NCBI RefSeq assembly: GCF_014268595.2
Contig: NZ_CP077091.1
Coordinates: 4,880,001-4,944,000 of the forward strand
Length of the DNA stretch: 64,000 nucleotides
Direction: 5' to 3'
Origin: Pseudomonas hamedanensis
GTDB taxonomy: Bacteria > Pseudomonadota > Gammaproteobacteria > Pseudomonadales > Pseudomonadaceae
Of the stretch, positions 55,702-64,000 are shown piece by piece; position 1 is the stretch's first letter, and each line of letters opens with the position of its first letter. The notes beneath the pieces were generated by a model. It saw only the letters and a program-made list of their open reading frames with translations, had not been told where the DNA came from and searched no databases. The position numbers were made by a program, and so were the translations under genes.

Positions 55702-56328
55702 ATGACGCTTCGCCTTTTTTTCCATAGCGATGACCTCAAGGCGAATGTCGAAGTCCTCGACTGCACACCCTACGAGAACGAATTCGCCGTAGTGCTGCGC
55801 GCCACCTTGTTTCATCCCCAGGGTGGCGGCCAGCCTTACGACACGGGCTGGATCGGTGATGCCGAAGTGCTGCGTGTGGTTCAGGATCCCGAGCGAATCA
55901 TTCATTACGTCGATCGGCCGGTGAGCCTTGGCATGACGCAGATCCGTGTCGACCAGGAGCGCCGTCGTTATAACGCCCGCATGCATTCAGCGGGGCATTT
56001 GATCGGTCACTTCATTCAGGCCATGGGCTGGACGCCGGTCAAGGCACACCACTGGCCAGACGAAGGCCGCGTCCAGTTCAAACCGGGCGATGCCGCGCAA
56101 GAAGTACAGGCGCCAGCCGTCCAGCACGGCATCGAGCAGTGGATCGAACACGATCTGCCGCGCCTGACCTCGCTGCGCGAAGGCGCGCGGGAAATCAGTT
56201 TTGGAGAACTGCCGGCCTACGGCTGTGGCGGCACTCATGTACGCAGCCTGAAGGAATTGGGCACAGTCACGATCGCATCCCTTTCACAGAAGAAGGGCAC
56301 GTTGTCCGTTCACTACAGCGTGGATTGA
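55702..56328 (+). CDS. Freestanding alanyl-tRNA editing protein, AlaX type
   Basis: The 208-residue protein is the AlaRS-type editing domain alone. It has the N-terminal FHPQGGGQPYDTGWI (38-51), the zinc pair H95/H99 in MHSAGHLIGHF and the second pair C175/H179 in GCGGTHVR. Such proteins hydrolyse wrongly charged aminoacyl-tRNA(Ala), usually Ser or Gly; relatives act on other tRNAs. Placement with an amino-acid-type oxygenase and an amino-acid exporter is unusual and suggests it clears a non-standard amino acid. The start at 55702 is supported by the conserved N-terminus. Confidence 0.88.
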   Translation: MTLRLFFHSDDLKANVEVLDCTPYENEFAVVLRATLFHPQGGGQPYDTGWIGDAEVLRVVQDPERIIHYVDRPVSLGMTQIRVDQERRRYNARMHSAGHLIGHFIQAMGWTPVKAHHWPDEGRVQFKPGDAAQEVQAPAVQHGIEQWIEHDLPRLTSLREGAREISFGELPAYGCGGTHVRSLKELGTVTIASLSQKKGTLSVHYSVD

Positions 56329-56417
56329 GCTTTTCGGGCGCTGCCGCCGCGCAGCGTCCGACGCCGGGGGAGCCGCATTCGAAGGTTCCGTTGACTATCG
56401 ATAGATGGACCTAAACC

Positions 56418-57188
56418 ATGATGCTAGACGTCGAGCGTCTCGATGAGACGTGCATAAAAAAACTGGCCAACGAAGAAGTCCTCGCCATCCGCCTCAAAAG
56501 CTTTTTACCCGAGCCGCTGGCGATCGAGCTCGGCGACAAGATTCTCGCGCCGGGTTTTGAAGGCTACATCAACGCGCCGAGTATCGGCCGTATCGGCATG
56601 GCATTTTATGAGGCGGAAAACCAACCGTTACTGATCGAGGATTACTTCGAACGCGCCACCCGCAACATCGCCGAATTGCGCAATCGCTGCGCGCCCTACT
56701 CTTCCCCGGTCGACACCCTGCGCTGCATGCTTGATGAATCGTGGCCGGCCGGTGCCCACCTGGAAAACCTCTACGGTCGCAAGATGTATGTCGGCCTGTC
56801 CCGCGTAGTCAAACCCGGCGTGTGCTTTCTGGCCCACCACGACATCTTCGCCAAAGACGCACCGGACAGCTTCCAGGCGCGCAGCCTCGAAGCGCAGTTC
56901 GCCTGCAACGTTTACCTGAACATGCCCACCGAGGGCGGCGCCTTGCAGATGTGGGAAGACGACATCACCCCGGACCAGTTCGATGAAATGCGTGGCGACA
57001 GCTACGGCATCGAGCCGTCGCTGCTGGGGCCGCCCGCCCTCGAAGTGCGACCGCAGCCCGGCGATTTCATCATGTTCAATTCGCGCCGTATGCACTCGGT
57101 CACCCCAGGCGTGGCGGACCCGCGCTTGAGCCTGTCCTTCTTTGTCGGCTATCGCGGCAATGCTTCCCCTCTGACTTTCTGGAGCTGA
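56418..57188 (+). CDS. 2-oxoglutarate/Fe(II)-dependent oxygenase-like protein
   Basis: The 256-residue protein has a double-stranded beta-helix iron site: H140-x-D142 in FLAHHDIFAKDAPD, distal H226 in GDFIMFNSRRMHSV and a 2-oxoglutarate-binding Arg (R236 in PRLSLSFFVGY). The order and spacing are those of free-amino-acid or prolyl-type hydroxylases. The precise substrate is unknown. It follows the AlaX gene by 89 bp and precedes the LysE gene by one base, so one transcript is likely. A halogenase role is excluded by the Asp in HxD. Confidence 0.78.
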   Translation: MMLDVERLDETCIKKLANEEVLAIRLKSFLPEPLAIELGDKILAPGFEGYINAPSIGRIGMAFYEAENQPLLIEDYFERATRNIAELRNRCAPYSSPVDTLRCMLDESWPAGAHLENLYGRKMYVGLSRVVKPGVCFLAHHDIFAKDAPDSFQARSLEAQFACNVYLNMPTEGGALQMWEDDITPDQFDEMRGDSYGIEPSLLGPPALEVRPQPGDFIMFNSRRMHSVTPGVADPRLSLSFFVGYRGNASPLTFWS

Positions 57189-57189
57189 C

Positions 57190-57828
57190 ATGTTTTCCAA
57201 CTACCTGGGCGAGTTTCTGGCGCTGGCAACTATTCACTTTCTTGCTGTGGTCGCACCCGGCCCGGACTTCGCCGTGACCATTCGCCAGAGCGTTCGCTTC
57301 GGCCGATTGGTGGGAATTTGCACCGCGTTGGGTATCGGTGCGGGGATTTCTGTGCACGTGTTGTATACCTTGCTCGGTGTCGGTGCCCTGATGCACACCA
57401 CGCCTTGGCTGCTGACGGTGGCCAAAGTGGTCGGCGGCGCATACATCCTTTATCTGGGCATCAGCCTGATCCGCAGCAAACCGAAGAGCAGCATCGAAGG
57501 CGAAAAAAACACTGACGAGCCGCTGGTCGAACAGTCGTTGTTCAAAGCATTCAGCACCGGTTTTCTGACCAACGCGACCAACCCCAAGGCCACGCTGTTT
57601 TTCCTCGCAATCTTCACCACGATCATCAGCGCCAGCACACCGCTGCAGATCCAGGCGTTCTATGGTTTGTGGATGTGTTTCGTCAACGCGCTGTGGTTCG
57701 TGATCGTCGCGCTGTTTTTTTCCAGCAATCAAGTGCGTTTGCTGTTCATGCGCCTCGGACATTGGTTCGAGCGCAGCATGGGCGTCATTCTGATCCTGTT
57801 TGCCGGACGCCTGATGCTATCGATGTAA
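57190..57828 (+). CDS. LysE/RhtB family amino acid exporter
   Basis: The 212-residue inner-membrane protein has about six transmembrane segments and the family marks FLAVVAPGPDFAVTIRQSVR near the start and GFLTNATNPKATLFFLAIF near residue 125. Members export lysine, threonine, homoserine, cysteine pathway products or other amino acids. Its start lies two bases after the oxygenase stop, so the two are translationally coupled. A terminator follows. It would release the oxygenase product. Confidence 0.9.
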   Translation: MFSNYLGEFLALATIHFLAVVAPGPDFAVTIRQSVRFGRLVGICTALGIGAGISVHVLYTLLGVGALMHTTPWLLTVAKVVGGAYILYLGISLIRSKPKSSIEGEKNTDEPLVEQSLFKAFSTGFLTNATNPKATLFFLAIFTTIISASTPLQIQAFYGLWMCFVNALWFVIVALFFSSNQVRLLFMRLGHWFERSMGVILILFAGRLMLSM

Positions 57829-57835
57829 CTCACAC

Positions 57836-57870
57836 AAAAAAGTCCCGGCCATCACCCGCCGGGACTTTTC
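57836..57870 (+). terminator. Terminator of the AlaX-oxygenase-LysE operon
   Basis: AAAAAGTCCCGGC and GCCGGGACTTTT form a perfect stem with an 8-nt loop and T tract, 8 bp after the lysE-type stop. Confidence 0.93.
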
Positions 57871-58014
57871 ATTTGTGCGCCTCTTTTGCATTTCTGTGCG
57901 ACAGATCAAATTTCCGGCTCCCTCTTCACGCCCTCGCGGTGTTAGGTTGCAAAATGTTTCTGTCGCAAGCGTCAGAAATTTTCCTCCAACCTTTAGCAAA
58001 GGAATGCCTGTTCC

Positions 58015-59754
58015 ATGGTCTTTTCCCTGAAAAAACTGGCGACCGCAACGCTGGTCCTAGCCAGCCTCACCGCGTTTACCAGCGCCGCCCAAGCCAACAT
58101 CACTGCCGAGCAGAGCGCAGCGATCCTGAAATCCTTCGACGGCAAGACCGTAGCGGACTTCCGCAGCTTCCTCGGCAGCCTGGCGAAAAGCGACCTGGCC
58201 AAAACGGACAACCTCAACCAGTCCGTCAGCGCCTTCCTCGACAACAAGACCTTGAATGCCGAACAGCAGAATGAAATCCACCGCCTGCTGGGTATCTACA
58301 CCCGTGTGAAATACGGCAAAGCCGCGCTGGAAACACTGCGCCAACTTGTCGAGATTCCGACCTTCCGCAAGGACGGCGTGGCGCAACACGACAACCCTGA
58401 ATTCATCAAGATTGCTGGCGAGATTCAGAAACTCGCCGAATCCTTCAATCTGAAATTCCGCAACGTCGATAACCGTGTCTACGAAATCTCTCTGGACGGC
58501 AAAGGCAACGAAGTCGTCGGTATTCACGCGCACGCCGATGTGGTGCCAGTAACACCGGAAAACTGGGTGCTCAAGGACGGCACCAGGCTCGACCCGTTCA
58601 AGGTCACGCTGATTGGCGATCGCATGTACGGTCGCGGCACCGAGGACGACAAGAACGCCATCGTCGTCGCGCTGTACGCCATGAAAACGATCAAGGACGA
58701 GAAACTGCCGCTGGCGCGTAACTTCAAGTTGCTGGTCGATACCACCGAGGAAACCACGGGCGACGCCATCCCTTACTATTTCGAGCGTAACCCGACGCCC
58801 ACCTACAACATGGCGCTGGACGGCGGTTACCCGGTGGTGATTGCCGAGAAGGGCTACGGCACCGTCATGGCCAACTTCGCCAAGCGCAAGGCCGAGGGCA
58901 ACGGTGCAGAAATCGTGTCGATGACCGGCGGCAAGGCGACCAATCAGATTCCGTCCGCCTCAGTGGTGACACTGGTAACCGACAAACCTGCCGAACTGGC
59001 AGCGAGCCTGCAAAAAGCCGGAGACGCCTACGCCAAAGCCAACGGCGGCGACTTCCAGGTTGCTGCAAAAGTTGAAGGCAAAGACGTCAAATTGACCGTC
59101 ACCGGCGTTTCCGCGCACTCCTCCGAACCCGAGTCGGGCATCAACCCGGTCGCACGCATGCTGAGCTTCATCAACAGCCTGGACGGCAAAGTCGCGCTCA
59201 AGCACAACCAATTCACCGACGCCGCGCGCTATGCCGACGACAACTGGGGCCTCGACTATCTGGGCAAGAAACTCGGGGTGGGCTTCTCGGACGCGTTCAT
59301 GGGTCCACTGACGACTTCCCTGACCTATGTGGGTGAGGATGACAAAGCCTTCAAGTTGGCGGTCAACCTGCGCGTGCCGAAAGGCAAGTCTCCAGAAAAA
59401 CTCAAGGCTGAGATCGCTGAAAAACTGGATGCCTGGAGCAAGAAGACTCACGTCGCTGTAGCGTTCGACTACTCAGTGGCCGAACCGATGTATCGCAATC
59501 CCGAGGGTGAGTGGGTCAAGGCGTTGCTCGCAGTGGCCAGCGAAAACCTCGGCATGAAGTCGGAGTTCGGGACTTCCGCAGGGGCGACTTCGGTTCACGA
59601 ATTGCCGAACGGCGTGCAATTCGGTCTGGCTCGACCTGAAGCCAAATACACCGGGCACACCGATGGCGAATTCAAAACCGTGGATCAGTTCCTGCTCGAT
59701 CTGCAGATCGTCACGGAAATGATGGGGCGTGTCGGGCAGTTGCCGAAGCTGTAA
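58015..59754 (+). CDS. Secreted M20 family dipeptidase
   Basis: The 579-residue protein has a Sec signal peptide (cleavage near SAAQA-NITAE, about residue 27), an N-terminal helical region to about 110 and an M20 zinc peptidase domain: GIHAHADVVPV (His/Asp ligands), GRGTEDDKNAIVVA (bridging Asp), DTTEETTGD (Glu-Glu), a dimerisation lid and the C-terminal YTGHTDGE His. This resembles PepV-type dipeptidases but exported. It would cleave dipeptides or acyl-amino acids in the periplasm. Single gene; the Shine-Dalgarno AAAGGAA is somewhat far from the ATG. Confidence 0.88.
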   Translation: MVFSLKKLATATLVLASLTAFTSAAQANITAEQSAAILKSFDGKTVADFRSFLGSLAKSDLAKTDNLNQSVSAFLDNKTLNAEQQNEIHRLLGIYTRVKYGKAALETLRQLVEIPTFRKDGVAQHDNPEFIKIAGEIQKLAESFNLKFRNVDNRVYEISLDGKGNEVVGIHAHADVVPVTPENWVLKDGTRLDPFKVTLIGDRMYGRGTEDDKNAIVVALYAMKTIKDEKLPLARNFKLLVDTTEETTGDAIPYYFERNPTPTYNMALDGGYPVVIAEKGYGTVMANFAKRKAEGNGAEIVSMTGGKATNQIPSASVVTLVTDKPAELAASLQKAGDAYAKANGGDFQVAAKVEGKDVKLTVTGVSAHSSEPESGINPVARMLSFINSLDGKVALKHNQFTDAARYADDNWGLDYLGKKLGVGFSDAFMGPLTTSLTYVGEDDKAFKLAVNLRVPKGKSPEKLKAEIAEKLDAWSKKTHVAVAFDYSVAEPMYRNPEGEWVKALLAVASENLGMKSEFGTSAGATSVHELPNGVQFGLARPEAKYTGHTDGEFKTVDQFLLDLQIVTEMMGRVGQLPKL

Positions 59755-59842
59755 AGCGCTGTTGAACCCCGGTCGCCTGTGACCGGGTTCAAGATGCCGA
59801 AGGACTCAGAACCGGATCCTTTACTGTTTCCGCTACAACACC

Positions 59843-59894
59843 CGCACAAACAAAAACGCCGATCATTCAATGATCGGCGTTTTTTTGAAATTGG
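59843..59894. repeat. Direct repeat copy 1 (terminator plus tRNA-proximal flank)
   Basis: CGCACAAACAAAAACGCCGA followed by TCAT, a short loop, TGATCGGCGTTTTT and TGAAATTGG recurs at 63577-63627 in the same orientation, where it adjoins a tRNA-Gly 3' end. Here no tRNA follows; the next bases (GCGGAGCAAAGAGACGCG) only weakly recall the tRNA-Gly acceptor and T-arm complement. Confidence 0.75.
59852..59886. terminator. Bidirectional terminator after the M20 peptidase gene
   Basis: AAAAACGCCGATCATT and AATGATCGGCGTTTTTTT form a 16-bp stem with a minimal loop. On the plus strand it ends the peptidase transcript; on the minus strand that of marR. A separate hairpin without a T tract, GAACCC-C-GGTC with GACCGGGTTC, lies at 59764-59790. 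Confidence 0.88.
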
Positions 59895-60000
59895 CGGAGC
59901 AAAGAGACGCGTACCTGGTGTCCGAGCGGCTTACTCCCGTCCCGGCTTCATACACGATTCGCTGGCGATGGATCGCAACCCGCGCCAATGAGCCGTTCCC

Positions 60001-60453
60001 TTACTTCGCCCGCCCACTGCTGCGCGCCGCGCTGGCCGCGCGCTCAAGGGCGTCGCTGAAAAGCCGCTGCTGGGTGTCGTCGAATTGCGACAGGAACAGT
60101 TCGTCCACCGCGCCTTCGTAGATCGCCCACATTTTCTTGCGTAGCGCCTTGCCCTGCTCGGTGATACTGGCATACGCGCCGCGACCGTCATCGCTGGCGC
60201 GGCTGCGGGTGACCAGGCCTTCGGCCTCCAGGCGGTCAACCAGGCGCGTGAGGTTATAGCGCTCGATAGCCATCACATCCGCCAGTTCATTCATTCGCCG
60301 GGTGCCTTCGGGGCCGCTTTCCAACCCCCATAACGCGTCGTACCAGGCGTAGGCCGGAAGCCCGGCGGCCGCCAGCCGGCGTTCGATCTCGCGGATCAGG
60401 CAGCGGTGTGCCCTGACGAATCTGAACCAGGTATCCGGCTCGTTGGAAGACAT
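60001..60453 (-). CDS. MarR family transcriptional regulator
   Basis: The 150-residue protein has a MarR winged helix: RRMNELADVMAIERYNLTRL as the helix-turn-helix and SDDGRGAYASITEQGKALRK as the wing. It is divergent from the E1 gene. The 171-bp gap has two palindromes with the core TTGCAATTG 41 bp apart, the expected arrangement for autoregulation and joint control. The ligand may be the E1 substrate or an inhibitor. Confidence 0.9.
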   Translation of the reverse strand: MSSNEPDTWFRFVRAHRCLIREIERRLAAAGLPAYAWYDALWGLESGPEGTRRMNELADVMAIERYNLTRLVDRLEAEGLVTRSRASDDGRGAYASITEQGKALRKKMWAIYEGAVDELFLSQFDDTQQRLFSDALERAASAARSSGRAK

Positions 60454-60479
60454 GCATCACCTTTTTCATGAAATCGATT

Positions 60480-60538
60480 TAGTTGCAATTGTAACGCACG
60501 GCAGGCTAAGTTCTTCCACGTAGTTGCAATTGCAACTA
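60480..60538. promoter_or_regulatory. Twin palindromic operators between marR and the E1 gene
   Basis: TAGTTGCAATTGTAAC at 60480-60495 and the perfect palindrome TAGTTGCAATTGCAACTA at 60521-60538. Their centres are 41 bp apart, close to four helical turns, so two MarR dimers could bind one face of the DNA. Confidence 0.8.
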
Positions 60539-60624
60539 CAAACTCAAAGGCTGGCGATGACCCACGCCCCTTCGTCAGGCACCAAACGACTCGGTGCTGC
60601 TGCAATGTCCAGGAGACGACAACG

Positions 60625-63291
60625 ATGGCACAACAACCCGCTTTTCTTGACGAGGATCCACAAGAGACTCGCGAATGGCTCGAATCGATTGAGTCGGTGG
60701 CGAATGTCGAAGGACGCCCTCGCGCCCACTATCTGATCGATCAGATGCTTGATTTCGACGCCAACCGTCACGGTGATTTCTACGGACGCGTGACGACGCC
60801 CTACGTCAATACGATCCCGGTCGACCGCCAGCAGCCCTACCCCGGCGACGTGGCCGTGGAGCGCCGGATCAATGCCTATATCCGCTGGAACGCGCTGGCC
60901 ATGGTGCTGCGCGCCGGCAAACATTCGAACGTGGGCGGACACATTGCGTCCTACGCATCGGCGGCGGTTTTGTACGACGTCGGCTTCGAGCATTTTTTCC
61001 GTGGCCGCACCGAGCAGTTCGCCGGCGACATGGTGTATATCCAGGGCCACTCCTCTCCTGGCATCTATGCACGGGCGTATCTGGAAGGACGCCTGAGTGA
61101 AGAGCAACTGGACAACTTTCGCCGCGAAACCGATCGTGACGGTATTTCCTCCTATCCGCATCCACGGCTGATGCCCGAGTTCTGGCAATTCCCGACGGTG
61201 TCCATGGGGCTCGGGCCAATTACCGCCGCGTACCAGGCCCGGTTCATGCGTTACCTGGAAGACCGCGGGCTGAAGGAACATCAAGGGCGTAAAGTCTGGG
61301 CGTTTCTCGGTGACGGTGAAATGGACCAGCCCGAATCGCTGGCGGCGATTTCCCTTGCGGGCCGGGAGAAGCTCGACAACATCATCTTTGTCGTCAACTG
61401 CAATCTGCAGCGCCTGGACGGACCGGTTCGCGGCAACAGCAAGGTGATTCAGGAGTTTGAAAGCCTGTACCGGGCGGCTGGCTGGAATGTGCTCAAGGTG
61501 ATCTGGGGCAGCGGCTGGGATGCGCTGCTGGAGAAGGACAGGACCGGCCTGCTGCGCCAGCGGATGATGGAGTGCGTCGATGGCGATTATCAGAACTACA
61601 AGTCGCAGAATGGCGCCTATGTGCGGGAGCATTTCTTCGGCAAATACCCAGAACTGCTGGAATTGGTCAGTGACCTGAGCGATGACGACATCTGGAAACT
61701 GTCCCGCGGCGGCCATGACCCGGAGAAGGTCTACAACGCCTACGCCGCCGCCATGCGCCACACTGGCGGACCGACAGTCATTCTGGCGAAAACCGTGAAA
61801 GGCTTCGGCATGGGTGAAGCCGGTGAAGGCCAGAACATCAACCATCAGTTGAAGAAAATGGGCGACGATGCGGTCAAGGCGTTCCGTGATCGATTCGGCC
61901 TGGACCTGAGCGACGATCAACTGCGCGACATGCCCTACCTCAAACCGGCGTCCGACAGCGTCGAGGCCCTCTATCTGCAAGCCCGACGCACCCAACTGGG
62001 CGGCTACGTGCCTGCGCGCTTCGGTGCGGTGGCGCCCTTGCAGATTCCGCCCCTGACGACCCTGGACAGCCAGCTCAAGGGCACCGGCGAGCGGGCAATC
62101 TCGACGACCATGGCGTTCGTGCGCATCCTCGGTACGCTGCTCAAGGACCCGAACATCGGCAAGCTGATCGTACCGATTGTCCCCGACGAATCACGCACCT
62201 TCGGCATGGAGAGCCTGTTCCGCCAGATAGGTATCCACTCGCACGTCGGCCAGTTGTACACGCCTCAGGACGCCGGCCAACTAAGCTATTACAAGGAGGC
62301 ACGAGACGGTCAGATCCTGCAGGAAGGCCTGAACGAATCCGGCGGAATTTCCTCCTGGATCGCCGCGAGCACTTCCTACAGCACCCACGGCGTGATGACC
62401 GTGCCCTTCTACATTTTCTACTCGATGTTCGGCTTCCAGCGCGTCGGCGACCTTGCCTGGGCGGCAGGTGACGCCCGCGCCCGTGGCTTCCTGCTCGGCG
62501 CGACATCCGGCCGGACGACCCTGATGGGCGAAGGTCTGCAACACGACGACGGCCACAGCCATGTTCTGTCCTCCACCATCCCTTGCTGCGTGTCCTACGA
62601 CCCGACTTACGCCTACGAGCTGGCGGTGATCATCCAGGATGGGATGCGGCGGATGTATGTCGAGAACGAGGATATCTATTACTACATCACGCTGCTCAAC
62701 GAAAATTATCCCCATCCGCCGATGCCCGAAGGTGTCGAGCAGGACATCCTCAAAGGCATGTACCGGCTTCGCCACCCTGCGCAGCCCGAAAGCCAGCACG
62801 TGCAACTGATGGGTTGTGGTTCGATTCTGGAGGAAGTCGTTGCCGCTGCGCAGTTGCTGGAGCGCGACTTTGGCGTCAGCAGTGACGTCTGGAGCGTCAC
62901 CAGCCTGACCGAACTGCGTCGCGACGGCCAGGATGCCGAACGCTGGAACCTGCTCCACCCACAACAGACGCCTCGCATCAGCCATGTAGAAAGCTGCCTG
63001 CAGCGTGCACAGGGTCCGGTGGTGGTCGCGACCGACTACATGAAAATATTCGCCGACCAGATCCGCCCGTTCGTGCCCAATCGACGCTTCGTGGCCCTGG
63101 GCACCGACGGCTTTGGCCAATCGGACACCCGCGAATCGCTGCGTCGGTTCTTCGAAGTGGACCGCCACTTCATTGCCTTGGCGGCTTTGAAGGCGCTGGC
63201 CGATGACGGAGCGATAGCACGGGAAAAAGTGGACGAGGCGATTGTTCTTTATGGTATCGACCCCGAGAAGCAGAATCCCGCAGCGGTATGA
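60625..63291 (+). CDS. Orphan AceE-type 2-oxoacid dehydrogenase E1 (homodimeric)
   Basis: The 888-residue thiamine-diphosphate enzyme matches the homodimeric pyruvate dehydrogenase E1: GGHIASYASAAVLYDVGFEH, QGHSSPGIYARAYLEG with His141, GDGEMDQPES (229-238) and the second ThDP residue in VVNCNLQRLDG. No E2 (AceF) or E3 gene is beside it, unlike the housekeeping aceEF pair. It may use 2-oxobutyrate or another 2-oxoacid, as reported for MdeB in P. putida methionine breakdown. AGGAGAC lies before the ATG. MarR control is likely. Confidence 0.88.
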   Translation: MAQQPAFLDEDPQETREWLESIESVANVEGRPRAHYLIDQMLDFDANRHGDFYGRVTTPYVNTIPVDRQQPYPGDVAVERRINAYIRWNALAMVLRAGKHSNVGGHIASYASAAVLYDVGFEHFFRGRTEQFAGDMVYIQGHSSPGIYARAYLEGRLSEEQLDNFRRETDRDGISSYPHPRLMPEFWQFPTVSMGLGPITAAYQARFMRYLEDRGLKEHQGRKVWAFLGDGEMDQPESLAAISLAGREKLDNIIFVVNCNLQRLDGPVRGNSKVIQEFESLYRAAGWNVLKVIWGSGWDALLEKDRTGLLRQRMMECVDGDYQNYKSQNGAYVREHFFGKYPELLELVSDLSDDDIWKLSRGGHDPEKVYNAYAAAMRHTGGPTVILAKTVKGFGMGEAGEGQNINHQLKKMGDDAVKAFRDRFGLDLSDDQLRDMPYLKPASDSVEALYLQARRTQLGGYVPARFGAVAPLQIPPLTTLDSQLKGTGERAISTTMAFVRILGTLLKDPNIGKLIVPIVPDESRTFGMESLFRQIGIHSHVGQLYTPQDAGQLSYYKEARDGQILQEGLNESGGISSWIAASTSYSTHGVMTVPFYIFYSMFGFQRVGDLAWAAGDARARGFLLGATSGRTTLMGEGLQHDDGHSHVLSSTIPCCVSYDPTYAYELAVIIQDGMRRMYVENEDIYYYITLLNENYPHPPMPEGVEQDILKGMYRLRHPAQPESQHVQLMGCGSILEEVVAAAQLLERDFGVSSDVWSVTSLTELRRDGQDAERWNLLHPQQTPRISHVESCLQRAQGPVVVATDYMKIFADQIRPFVPNRRFVALGTDGFGQSDTRESLRRFFEVDRHFIALAALKALADDGAIAREKVDEAIVLYGIDPEKQNPAAV

Positions 63292-63576
63292 TTCTGTTTG
63301 ATCATGCTTACGGCTTCGTTTCTTTGCTTTGACCCTCTGATGTAAGCTGATCGGGCTGGAAGTCCCGCCCGATCTCTTGCCCCCACGTCGCTCGATCTGG
63401 TTCCAATCGCCTGGTCGCAAATGCTGGCATTGAGCGCAAGCGAGCAGATGGGCGACGGGGCGGTTCCCTCGATAATTGCCAAAGAGCAAAACGTCCTTTG
63501 GTCCAACTTCCCATCTACCGTTCGGGGATCTGGAAGCATGAAATAGCGCTACGGTCATGGCTTGGGCCAGGAAACG

Positions 63577-63700
<124 letters not shown>

Positions 63701-63703
63701 AAA

Positions 63704-63779
63704 TGGCGTCCCCTAGGGGACTCGAACCCCTGTTACCGCCGTGAAAGGGCGGTGTCCTAGGCCACTAGACGAAGGGGAC
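63704..63779 (-). tRNA. tRNA-Glu (TTC)
   Basis: A 76-nt gene on the minus strand, starting GTCCCCTTCGTCTAG and ending in CCA, anticodon arm CCGCCCTTTCACGGCGG (TTC). Only 3 bp separate it from the following tRNA-Gly, so they share one precursor. Confidence 0.97.
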
Positions 63780-63883
63780 ACGCTACCCGGAACACATGGT
63801 GTGTGTTTCGGTGTCCAGATCCGCCTCCGAAGAGTGGGTTCTGGTTTCACTCAGCCCCGCCCGAAAGCAGTGCTGTTTAAAAT

Positions 63884-63959
<76 letters not shown>

Positions 63960-63961
63960 AC

Positions 63962-64000
63962 TGGCGTCCCCTAGGGGACTCGAACCCCTGTTACCGCCGT
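63962..64000 (-). tRNA. tRNA-Glu (TTC), second copy, partial
   Basis: The 3' 39 nt of a second tRNA-Glu, identical to the first copy up to the anticodon stem, cut by the window edge. Shows that a Glu-Gly unit of about 258 bp is tandemly repeated. Confidence 0.93.

Noticed and set aside
59887..60000. A tRNA gene after the left direct repeat
   Set aside because: Only scattered matches to tRNA-Gly or tRNA-Ser arms; no complete cloverleaf can be drawn.
63292..63576. A protein gene between the E1 gene and the tRNA array
   Set aside because: Frames on both strands are short, overlap the E1 end or tRNAs, and show no recognised sequence.

Overview
The window is a stretch of a Pseudomonas chromosome, most likely of the P. 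fluorescens group. The evidence is the order of the central genes (tatD-pilZ-holB-tmk-mltG-pabC-fabF-acpP-fabG-fabD-plsX-rpmF-yceD, maf, sppA, gph-like, rluC, rne, murB, ptp, kdsB, ycaR-like, lpxK, exbD, exbB, comEC, DUF2062), which follows the P. aeruginosa PA2959-PA2985 order as I remember it. Further support comes from an RgsA-like small RNA beside tatD, high-GC coding sequence, and ten paired REP (REPIN-type) elements with the GAGC[CT]TGCTC cores typical of fluorescent pseudomonads. No rRNA, CRISPR array, insertion sequence or prophage is visible.

Layout. 1-2.9 kb: a gene fragment, an acetyltransferase, an HD phosphohydrolase and three small proteins. 3-7.3 kb: a four-gene minus-strand set (GntR regulator, ADP-ribosylglycohydrolase family, NCS1 permease, PfkB sugar kinase) that resembles E. 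coli yegTUVW but has a different transporter family. 7.5-14.1 kb: an L-arabinose-type module with araFGH import, an SDR sugar dehydrogenase, an SMP-30 lactonase and a FadR-type GntR regulator. A motif shared by the promoters of the regulator and araF is a likely operator. Between lactonase and dehydrogenase lies an unusual leader carrying a small ORF with a terminator hairpin inside it. 14.2-17.4 kb: a DUF1285 protein, a DUF4823 lipoprotein, moaA and a TetR regulator.

17.6-35.3 kb: RgsA-like sRNA, then the fatty-acid/cell-envelope/replication housekeeping block, ending with rne behind a leader of about 640 nt. 35.5-39.8 kb: a molybdenum hydroxylase cluster (MobA/MocA-like nucleotidyltransferase, XdhC chaperone, Tat-exported large subunit, 2Fe-2S subunit) set between rne and murB, which are adjacent in P. 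aeruginosa as I recall. 40-47.6 kb: envelope and lipid A genes, an ExbBD pair, comEC and DUF2062. 47.7-54.1 kb: a YadGH-type ABC exporter, a glutathione transferase, a transglutaminase-like protein, fadE and a small conserved protein.

54.1-64 kb is the accessory part. It starts with a structured non-coding element next to a hexanucleotide tract. Then comes a LysR regulator divergent from a tight operon of a freestanding tRNA-editing protein (AlaX type), a 2-oxoglutarate/Fe(II) oxygenase and a LysE exporter. I read this operon as a candidate system for making, exporting and tolerating a modified amino acid. It is followed by a secreted M20 peptidase, a MarR regulator with two palindromic operators in front of an orphan AceE-type E1, and a tandem Gly-Glu-Gly-Glu tRNA array at the right edge. 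The marR-E1 segment lies between two copies of a terminator-containing repeat, one of which abuts tRNA-Gly.
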